Virus record (IMG/VR): IMGVR_UViG_3300009496_000072
Coordinates: 1 to 24,264 of that record
Reading direction: 5' to 3' (one strand)
DNA: 24,264 nucleotides
Source: a virus
The position numbers and the translations under genes are program-made. Positions 15,738-22,135 of this stretch are shown in pieces. The notes below the pieces were generated by a model that was given only the letters and a program-made list of their open reading frames with translations, was not told the DNA's origin and did no database searches. Every line of letters starts with the position of its first letter. Positions within the stretch are counted from its first letter, which is position 1.

Positions 15738-16772
15738 ATGAACGGGAAATCGGACTTACTAAAAGAAGCAATTGCAGATGCCAAAGCCGTTAAGGAAACA
15801 GCATTAGCAAACGCTAAAATAGCTCTTGAAGAAGCTTTTGCTCCTAGAATCGAAGCAATGCTATCAACAAAACTTTCTGAAGATTTATACGAAGACGAAA
15901 TGGAAGACGACGTCGCAGCTCCAGTAGCTGACGCACCTGTCGAAGAACATGACGTTATGTATGAGCCTGAAGCAGAAGGCGGAGAAGATATGGAAGCACC
16001 TGCACCAGAAATGGATGTTGAAATGGATATGGAAATGCCTGCTGAAGAACCAGTAGTTGCAGATGACATGGAAATGGAAGGCATGATGTATGATGTAGAT
16101 GAAGATCCATCTGATCCTAATAGTAGTGTTGAAGAAGATCTAGAATTAGAAGCAATCATAAGAGAGTTAGAAGAAGATTTAAATGAAGAAGAATTAACTG
16201 AAGATGGTCATAATAATGACGCAGCTGATTCTACAGACTCAAAAGGAAATGATTTAATGTCAGAACCAAAAGAAATGAAAAATGAAGAATTCAATATTGA
16301 TGAAATCATTGAAGAAATTCTTTCGGAAGAAGACAAAGAAGAACCTAAAGAAAAAGTAGAAGAAGGTGAGCATGATGATAAAGAATCTAAAGAAAAAGTA
16401 GAAGAAATGACTGAAGAATTAACTGAAGCATATGACACTATTGAATCTTTAAGAGACACTATCAATGAAGTTAATCTTTTAAATGCAAAACTTCTTTACA
16501 CGAATAAATTATTCAGAAATTTTGAATTATCAGAAAGTCAAAAAATGACAGTTATCGAAAATTTCGATAGAGCTGGTAATACAAGAGAAGTTAAATTAGT
16601 ATTTAGTACATTAGCAGAAAATTTTACAGTTCCTGTAAAAAAGAGACAAATGGTAAAAGAAGGCTCAGCCTCTAAACCAGTTGAATCAACTGCACCTGTA
16701 TCTAAATCAATAATCAATGAAGGTAATCAATTAGCTAACAGATGGAAGAAGTTAGCCGGATTACTAGATTAA
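15738..16772 (+). CDS. 22: Prohead core scaffold protein (T4 gp22-like)
   Basis: A 344-residue, very acidic, helical protein. The N-terminus is a long amphipathic helix (LLKEAIADAKAVKETALANA, roughly residues 7-26). A Glu/Asp/Met/Pro-rich low-complexity region follows (about 53-130, with repeats of the type VEMDMEM and PAEEP), then a charged coiled coil (about 185-240). The C-terminal third (LNAKLLYTNKLFRNFELSESQ to WKKLAGLL) is the region usually conserved in gp22 proteins. Scaffold proteins of this type fill the prohead core and are degraded by gp21. Position directly before gp23 and after gp21 agrees with T4 order. It ends 17 bases before the gp23 ATG. It has its own late-promoter-like octamer, leader hairpin and strong ribosome binding site. 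Confidence 0.85.
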   Translation: MNGKSDLLKEAIADAKAVKETALANAKIALEEAFAPRIEAMLSTKLSEDLYEDEMEDDVAAPVADAPVEEHDVMYEPEAEGGEDMEAPAPEMDVEMDMEMPAEEPVVADDMEMEGMMYDVDEDPSDPNSSVEEDLELEAIIRELEEDLNEEELTEDGHNNDAADSTDSKGNDLMSEPKEMKNEEFNIDEIIEEILSEEDKEEPKEKVEEGEHDDKESKEKVEEMTEELTEAYDTIESLRDTINEVNLLNAKLLYTNKLFRNFELSESQKMTVIENFDRAGNTREVKLVFSTLAENFTVPVKKRQMVKEGSASKPVESTAPVSKSIINEGNQLANRWKKLAGLLD

Positions 16773-16789
16773 AAAAGGAAAATAAAAAA

Positions 16790-18451
16790 ATGGAAATTTC
16801 ATCTTTATTAGAAGATAACAATCCTTCCCAAAGAAATGCAGCTAAAGCAACTGTTAATAAATGGGAAAGAACAGGACTCCTTGAAGGATTAAAAGGAGAA
16901 ACTGAAAAAGCCGGAATGGCTCAGCTTCTAGAAAACCAGGCTAGACAACTTGTAAAAGAAGCGTCTGCAACTGGTACGACAGAAGGATCAGAAGAATGGG
17001 CTGGTGTAGCACTTCCATTGGTAAGAAGAATCTTTGCTGAATTTGCAGCAAAAGAATTTGTTTCTGTACAACCAATGAACTTGCCATCAGGACTAGTATT
17101 TTATTTGGATTTCAAATACGGTACTGCACAACCAGGATTCGATGACGATAACGCAGACAGTTTAGCACAAACAGGTGATCCTTTTGGACCACAAAGTGCA
17201 GCTGATTCTATGTTTGGTATAACTACTACCGAAAATGACCCATCAGGTGGTCTTTATGGTGCTGGTAGATTTGGATACTCAATCAATGAGATAGCAGTTA
17301 CTGCTTCAGGTACTATTGGTACTGCAACATCATCATCTGTAAACTATGATTCTGCATATACTGATATATTAGCTGCCAACCCACATACGGTTGTTAGCAT
17401 ACCATTATCATCATTGTCTGGATCAGATACTACTGCAGTAAGATCATTTATTATTGCAACTGGTTCCGGTGGTACTGTTAATCAAGTAAGTGCATTTACA
17501 AAAGTAAACGCTGCTAAGACACATGTTGAGTTTGTAATTACTGGTTCAAATAGCTTAAGTCCATCTGCTGGTGATTATATTGTAAAATATAGTGCTCAAC
17601 CATCTGATATATCTAGAGGAGACTTTGAAGATTCAAATCCTTTCAAAGGTTCTGGTGCTGGTACAGGTATCAATAATGGTACTGATATTGACATTCCAGA
17701 AGTTAATTTAGAAATGCAATCAGATCCTATAGTTGCTAAGACTAGAAAACTAAAGGCTGTTTGGACTCCTGAATTTGCTCAAGATTTAAATGCATACCAT
17801 TCAATTGACGCTGAAGCTGAATTAACTTCAATGTTAAGCGAATATGTATCAATGGAAATTGATCTTGAAATTTTAGATATGTTAATCAATGGTGCAGTAA
17901 CAACTGAATATTGGTCAGCTGAATCTAATCAATTCTTTTCTCCATCACAAAATAAATTTGTTGGAAAAGATGTAGCCGGTGGCGGATATTATAATACACA
18001 AGGAGAGTGGTTCCAAACTTTAGGAACTAAACTTCAAAAAGTATCTAACAAAATTCATCAAAAAACACTTAGAGGTGGTGCTAATTTCTTAGTTACTTCA
18101 CCTGCTGTTGCAACTATCCTAGAATCAATTCCTGGATTTGCTGCTGACACAGATGGTAACAAAATGGAATTTGCTGCTGGTGTTCAAAAAATTGGTGCAA
18201 TCAATAATAGATACACAGTATATAAAAACCCTTACATGAAAGAGAACGTAATCCTTATGGGTTATAGAGGAGCACAATTCCTTGAAACTGGTGCAGTTTA
18301 TTCACCATATGTTCCATTAATCATGACTCCACTAGTATACGATCCTGTTAATTTCACCCCAAGAAAAGGTGTAATGACAAGATATGCTAAGAAAATGGTA
18401 AGACCAGAATTCTACGGTAAAGTATATGTTGCTGGATTAAATTCTATTTAA
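16790..18451 (+). CDS. 23: Major capsid protein (T4 gp23-like)
   Basis: A 553-residue protein that forms the hexameric shell of the head, with an N-terminal part normally removed by gp21. The opening, with NKWERTGLLEGL (about 23-34) and QLLENQARQL (about 45-54), parallels the T4 gp23 propeptide (NKWKPLLEG and FENQEKDF). EEWAGVALPLVRRIFAEF and VSVQPMNLPSGLVFYLDFKYG (split here by a few residues) match the conserved gp23 core start. The end, with GVMTRYAKKMVRPEFYGKVY, is the diagnostic gp23 C-terminus. An ATG at 16742 in the same frame would overlap gp22. The ATG at 16790, behind AAAAAAGGAAAATAAAAAA, fits the propeptide alignment and is preferred. A terminator follows. Codon choice leans to GGT, ACT and CTT more than in neighbours, as expected for a very highly made protein. 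No separate gp24 vertex paralogue follows. Confidence 0.95.
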   Translation: MEISSLLEDNNPSQRNAAKATVNKWERTGLLEGLKGETEKAGMAQLLENQARQLVKEASATGTTEGSEEWAGVALPLVRRIFAEFAAKEFVSVQPMNLPSGLVFYLDFKYGTAQPGFDDDNADSLAQTGDPFGPQSAADSMFGITTTENDPSGGLYGAGRFGYSINEIAVTASGTIGTATSSSVNYDSAYTDILAANPHTVVSIPLSSLSGSDTTAVRSFIIATGSGGTVNQVSAFTKVNAAKTHVEFVITGSNSLSPSAGDYIVKYSAQPSDISRGDFEDSNPFKGSGAGTGINNGTDIDIPEVNLEMQSDPIVAKTRKLKAVWTPEFAQDLNAYHSIDAEAELTSMLSEYVSMEIDLEILDMLINGAVTTEYWSAESNQFFSPSQNKFVGKDVAGGGYYNTQGEWFQTLGTKLQKVSNKIHQKTLRGGANFLVTSPAVATILESIPGFAADTDGNKMEFAAGVQKIGAINNRYTVYKNPYMKENVILMGYRGAQFLETGAVYSPYVPLIMTPLVYDPVNFTPRKGVMTRYAKKMVRPEFYGKVYVAGLNSI

Positions 18452-18491
18452 TAGTTAAATAACTAATTAAATTTTATTTAAACTAATATCT

Positions 18492-18520
18492 GGAAGGGAT
18501 GATTTATTTCATCCCTTTCT
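18492..18520 (+). terminator. Intrinsic terminator after gp23
   Basis: AAGGGATGA pairs with TCATCCCTT (9 bp, extendable by a G-T and a G-C pair) around the loop TTTATT, followed by a T/C-rich run. With the terminator at 15579 it brackets the gp22-gp23 unit. Confidence 0.85.
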
Positions 18521-18531
18521 TACTGTTTTGA

Positions 18532-18539
18532 TATTTATA
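18532..18539 (+). promoter_or_regulatory. TATTTATA late-promoter-like octamer for the neck gene unit
   Basis: GATATTTATAATAAAAG lies 11 bases after the terminator and 14 bases before the ATG at 18554. Since the terminator stops upstream transcripts, genes from 18554 onward need a promoter here, which strengthens the promoter reading of this octamer. Confidence 0.65.
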
Positions 18540-18553
18540 ATAAAAGAAGTACT

Positions 18554-18829
18554 ATGGCAGCCCCAAGAACAAAATATTCAATACAAGCAAGAATAAAATA
18601 TAAAGGTAATTTAGTTGACGTTTTAGATAGAATACGAGCTATACGTATGGTATTAATGGTTCATATAGAACAAGATTTAGGCAAAGGATCTGAATTAATA
18701 ACAATAAAAGTTTTATCTCCATATTCAGCTAAAAAAACGTTTCAAGCAATTCAACAATTAAGTACAAGAAAAATTGAGACATTGGAACAAATGGCATTAT
18801 TAAATAGTACACTAACAAAATTACAATAA
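18554..18829 (+). CDS. Small protein of unknown function after the capsid gene
   Basis: This 91-residue basic protein reads as beta-alpha-beta-beta-alpha-beta: SIQARIKYKG, NLVDVLDRIRAIR, MVLMVHIEQDLG, SELITIKVLSP, SAKKTFQAIQQLST, KIETLEQMALL. That order suits a ferredoxin-like fold, as found in many regulatory or binding domains, but no ligand site is visible. It is the first gene after the gp23 terminator and its own octamer promoter, 12 bases before the gp13-like gene. AGAAG lies before the ATG. I do not recognise the family. A head-completion or neck-related role is a guess from position. Confidence 0.5.
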   Translation: MAAPRTKYSIQARIKYKGNLVDVLDRIRAIRMVLMVHIEQDLGKGSELITIKVLSPYSAKKTFQAIQQLSTRKIETLEQMALLNSTLTKLQ

Positions 18830-18841
18830 GAAAGAATTATA

Positions 18842-20068
18842 ATGGCAGATTATAGTGTAAGTAAACCAATTTGGCCTGGAAGTTCATCTTTCACAACAGG
18901 ATCAACACCATTTGGGTTTTTTGATACAGATCCAATGTTCCAAACTCAAGCAGATAGTTTTGCAAATCACGCAGCACAAAACGTTGGATATCCAATTATG
19001 GATGTAGAACTACTAGATATAAACTTTTATAATGCATTTGAATCATCTGTGATTGAATATTCAAATCAAGTTAATCAAGTTAATATTGCCAATAACTTAT
19101 TAAACACATTAGGTATACAAACAGGATCTAATTTTTTAACAGATAACTCTTTTACTGACACATTAATAGGATCATCACTATCATATATTACAAAATTATC
19201 AAAAACATATGGTACGGAAGCTGATTCTGGTGGTAATTTAAAATGGTATTCTGCTTCAATTGCAATTAAGCCAGGACAACAAACATATAGTATAAGAACA
19301 GCGGTATCAGAAAGTTTAGGAATTATATTATCAAATACTAGTTCAATTGAAATTAAACGGGTTTTACATAATGTTCCTCCAGCTATTATAAGATATTTTG
19401 ATCCATTTGTAGGAACAGGCTTAGGCTCTCAAAATTTAATGGATGCATTTGACTTTGGAGGATTTTCTCCGTCAGTTAATTTTATGATGATGCCATTACA
19501 TCAAGATTTATTAAGAATACAAACTATAGAATTTAATGATAGAATTAGAAAATCACATTTTTCTTTTGAAATACATGGTGATGATATAAGATTATATCCA
19601 ACTCCTGGAACAACTGGAACTGCTGCAAGTCCATTTTATAAAAACGTTTGGTTTGAATTTTTATTTGAAGAAAAGAAAGCTGATGAAGCTATATTATTCG
19701 GTAATGCAGCTGCTATGACCGGAGCAGTATCAGACGGATCTAATATTCCATATACATATCAAAAATATTCTCAAATCAATGACGTAGGAAGATCATGGAT
19801 ATTTAGATATGGGTCTGCATTAGTGAAAGAAATGTTAGGATACGTACGAAGTAAATATTCTTCAGTACCAATTCCAAATTCAGAAGTAACATTAAACGGA
19901 TCAGAATTAGTAACACAAGGTCAATCTGAAAAAGACGCATTAATTACGCAATTACGAGAATTTCTAGACAAACTAACAAAGGAAAGTATGATGACACGAC
20001 AACAAGCTGAAAATGATGCAATGAATGAAGTTTTGTCAAAGATACCAACTAAAATATACGTAGGATAA
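18842..20068 (+). CDS. 13: Neck/head completion protein (T4 gp13-like)
   Basis: A 408-residue protein, longer than T4 gp13 (309). The sequence TPFGFFDTDPMFQTQADSF then VGYPIMDVELLDINFYNAFESSVIEYSNQVN (about 49-79, read here in two halves) matches my recollection of gp13-like neck proteins in T4-like phages; the call also rests on what follows. Next come gp14-like and gp15-like genes, so the T4 order 13-14-15 is kept. In T4, gp13 and gp14 seal the packaged head and let the tail join. Residues around 310-335 (WIFRYGSALVKEMLGYVRSKYS) look helical and lie in the region typical for neck contacts. The C-terminus is a charged helix. A weak AAGAAAG precedes the ATG. The gp13 identity is the least certain of the three. 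Confidence 0.6.
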   Translation: MADYSVSKPIWPGSSSFTTGSTPFGFFDTDPMFQTQADSFANHAAQNVGYPIMDVELLDINFYNAFESSVIEYSNQVNQVNIANNLLNTLGIQTGSNFLTDNSFTDTLIGSSLSYITKLSKTYGTEADSGGNLKWYSASIAIKPGQQTYSIRTAVSESLGIILSNTSSIEIKRVLHNVPPAIIRYFDPFVGTGLGSQNLMDAFDFGGFSPSVNFMMMPLHQDLLRIQTIEFNDRIRKSHFSFEIHGDDIRLYPTPGTTGTAASPFYKNVWFEFLFEEKKADEAILFGNAAAMTGAVSDGSNIPYTYQKYSQINDVGRSWIFRYGSALVKEMLGYVRSKYSSVPIPNSEVTLNGSELVTQGQSEKDALITQLREFLDKLTKESMMTRQQAENDAMNEVLSKIPTKIYVG

Positions 20069-20070
20069 AA

Positions 20071-20592
20071 ATGGCATTATTTGGTACTCAACGTGATGCA
20101 AAATTTTTAGCATCTATTAATGCAGAATTATTAAATGCAATAGTTGATACTGAAATAGAATTTTATAAATTAATAATCGAAGATTCAAATTCTAATATAT
20201 ACGGCGAATCAGTTAACAAAACATATTTTAATTATATATTAATTCCAGCTTTAATTACTAAAGAAGGAAAAACTTCTGAAATGGACGATTATGGTCACAC
20301 ATATACACGTACCGCTCAATTTGGAATATCTAGAGATATTTTAGAAAAAGCTTCATTTTATCCGGAAGTTGGAGATATTATCAAATGGGATAATGAATTT
20401 TATGAATTAGACAATGTAGATGCAAATCAATATTTCGCCGGCAAGAATCCTGACACATGGGCTAATGGTAATAAATTTGGATATAGCGTATCTGTTTTAT
20501 GTGATGCTCACGTAACAAGACAAACTCCAGCTAATATTAGAAAAATGAAATTTGGTGTAACAGATGATAAACAATCATATAAAGGATTTTAA
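20071..20592 (+). CDS. 14: Neck protein (T4 gp14-like)
   Basis: A 173-residue protein, shorter than T4 gp14 (256). The best marker is VGDIIKWDNEFYELDNVD (about 113-130), followed by NQYFAGK, FGYSVSVLCDAHVTR (about 145-159) and a basic end. I recall this run of strand, ligand-like loop and CDAHVTR/CSTHMTR-type motif from gp14-like neck proteins of other T4-like phages. An N-terminal YGES motif also fits (INxELLNAIVDTEIEFYKL precedes it). AGGA lies 7 bases before the ATG. It sits 2 bases after the gp13-like gene and overlaps the gp15-like gene by one base (TAATG), so the trio is probably translated in step. Confidence 0.7.
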   Translation: MALFGTQRDAKFLASINAELLNAIVDTEIEFYKLIIEDSNSNIYGESVNKTYFNYILIPALITKEGKTSEMDDYGHTYTRTAQFGISRDILEKASFYPEVGDIIKWDNEFYELDNVDANQYFAGKNPDTWANGNKFGYSVSVLCDAHVTRQTPANIRKMKFGVTDDKQSYKGF

Positions 20593-21827
20593 TGTCTAGA
20601 TTTAAAAATTTTAATATAGATCGAAAACAAGACAAACCAGAATTGCGTAATTCTGAATCTGTTAGAGATGATCAAACATTTGATAGATCTTCACAAATTC
20701 GAAGAGATGATGATGTAATTAAAACTCCTAGAAGAACCGTTTACAATATTGACTATGCATTAAAATGGTTTATAGAAAATTCAATACAACCTAAAATAAC
20801 TGGAGCTGATAACAAATTAATTGATGTTCCTGTAATTTATTCTAATGCAGAAAAGTGGGATAGTGTAAGAAGATTAGGTTATATACGAGATGAAAAAGGA
20901 ATGTTACAATCTCCATTAATAATATTAAAAAGAAATTCAATACAAGAAAGAGATCAATTAAAAAAGTTAGACGTTAATCGATTTGTACCTGGAAATAGTA
21001 TTATATATAAACAACAATATAATTCTAGAAATCAATATATTGATCAAATATTCCCTATACCAGCTATACCAAAAGAAAATTCTGCAGAATTATATTCAGT
21101 CAATATACCGGAATATATTGATGTAGAATACGATCTTTTAATGTGGACTGATTTTACAACACAAATGAATGAATTAATAGAACAATTAATGCCATATGGC
21201 GGATTTGCATGGGGAAATGAATCTAATAAATATCGAACACATATAAGAAATTTAAGTTTCGAAACTGTAAATACAGTAGGAAATGATCGATTAGTTAGAT
21301 GTACAGCTCCATTAACAGTTAATGGTACATTATTAGGAGAACAAGAATACAGATTATCAACAATACAAAAAAAATATTCTTTAAAACAATTAACATGGGA
21401 TTTTGTAGTAGATGCAGATGAATTATTTAATACAACCGATTTTGGCTCTTTATTACCAGCAGCTTCTCCCGAATTACCTGTTAGTTCACTAGTAAGAATA
21501 ACAACCCCTGGAGGTGGCACTCCTATAATAATAAACCCAGATCTTATGGAATATATAACAAAATTAAGAGAAGTAGTAGGCACTGCTCAAAACTCAACAA
21601 CTGTCACTGTAAATGACACTGCAGGAACTAATCCATCAACATTAACAGTTGCTACAAAAGCAGAGTTTGATATTTATGTTAATGGTCAATATGTAGACAA
21701 AGCTTTATATACATGGACGCCGGCGTTAACTAGTCCACAAACAGTTGTTTTTAATACTGGTACAATGGGATATGATTTAGATACCGAAGATATAATTATA
21801 ATAAATGGCAGATGGTCGTTAATTTAA
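20592..21827 (+). CDS. 15: Tail terminator / sheath-stabilising protein (T4 gp15-like)
   Basis: A 411-residue protein, longer than T4 gp15 (272). Three stretches line up with what I recall of gp15: LIDVPVIYSNAEKW (about 77-90) with FIRVPITYASKEHF, EYDLLMWTDFTTQMNELIEQ (about 179-198) with the YELSIFTRYEDDMFQIVEQ region, and CTAPLTVNGTLLG (about 237-249) with WSLTFEVNGWMYP. In T4, gp15 forms the ring that caps the finished tail and joins it to the neck. The first ~45 residues are charged and probably flexible. The last ~110 residues (TTPGGGTP, then TVTVNDTAGTNPSTLTVAT) look like an added beta-rich domain absent from T4 gp15. AAAGGATTTTA precedes the ATG. Confidence 0.7.
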   Translation: MSRFKNFNIDRKQDKPELRNSESVRDDQTFDRSSQIRRDDDVIKTPRRTVYNIDYALKWFIENSIQPKITGADNKLIDVPVIYSNAEKWDSVRRLGYIRDEKGMLQSPLIILKRNSIQERDQLKKLDVNRFVPGNSIIYKQQYNSRNQYIDQIFPIPAIPKENSAELYSVNIPEYIDVEYDLLMWTDFTTQMNELIEQLMPYGGFAWGNESNKYRTHIRNLSFETVNTVGNDRLVRCTAPLTVNGTLLGEQEYRLSTIQKKYSLKQLTWDFVVDADELFNTTDFGSLLPAASPELPVSSLVRITTPGGGTPIIINPDLMEYITKLREVVGTAQNSTTVTVNDTAGTNPSTLTVATKAEFDIYVNGQYVDKALYTWTPALTSPQTVVFNTGTMGYDLDTEDIIIINGRWSLI

Positions 21828-21845
21828 TAATCAAGGAATACTAAA

Positions 21846-22070
21846 ATGGCAAGAAGAATTCGAGGAAAACAATTAGCAAAACATTTGGTATTAACAGGAT
21901 CATTATCAATATCAGGTTCCGGATCTACATTACCTAATTCAGCATCATTATCAATTGACGGGGGAGTAAACAGAAGTGATTCTGCAACAGATCAAATCTT
22001 AGGAAATTTTGATGCTGGAACGTTTCATGATGACCTACCGGCTTCTGGAAATAAACAAGTAATAATTTAA
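21846..22070 (+). CDS. Small Ser/Gly-rich protein, unknown
   Basis: A 74-residue protein with a basic N-terminus (MARRIRGKQLAKH) followed by LVLTGSLSISGSGSTLPNSASLSIDGG, which resembles the stalk repeats of fibre-like proteins, and a polar end (DDLPASGNKQVII). AAGGAATAC lies about 10 bases before the ATG. The reading frame is intact, with no sign of a frameshift to the next gene, which is in a different frame 65 bases on. It may be a small virion component or a remnant fibre start. I do not recognise it. Confidence 0.45.
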   Translation: MARRIRGKQLAKHLVLTGSLSISGSGSTLPNSASLSIDGGVNRSDSATDQILGNFDAGTFHDDLPASGNKQVII

Positions 22071-22091
22071 TAGTTTTTAATAATAGTTTTA

Positions 22092-22099
22092 TATTTATA
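22092..22099 (+). promoter_or_regulatory. TATTTATA late-promoter-like octamer upstream of the terminal fibre-like gene
   Basis: GTTTTATATTTATATTAAA lies 36 bases before the ATG at 22136. The flank GTTTT directly upstream matches the copy at 18532. A 10-base direct repeat, TAATAGTTTT, occurs at 22068 and 22081 just before it. Confidence 0.55.
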
Positions 22100-22135
22100 T
22101 TAAATATTCAAAACACAACAAAAGGATTTTAATCA

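Noticed and set aside
16742-16789. In-frame upstream ATG for the major capsid protein, giving a 569-residue product
   Set aside because: It lies inside gp22, has no ribosome binding site, and adds residues (MEEVSRITRLKKENKK) that have no place in gp23 propeptides. The ATG at 16790 has AAGGAAAATAAAAAA upstream and aligns with T4 gp23.
21044-21583. Minus-strand open frame of 179 codons within the gp15-like gene
   Set aside because: It lies wholly antisense to a gene with clear gp15-like features. Long antisense frames are common shadows of A+T-rich coding DNA, and there is no minus-strand promoter or ribosome binding site.
540-22099. Reading the TATTTATA octamers as minus-strand T4 late promoters (TATAAATA)
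   Set aside because: No genes lie on the minus strand, and every copy sits just upstream of a rightward gene. A forward role is far more likely, though antisense transcription is not excluded.
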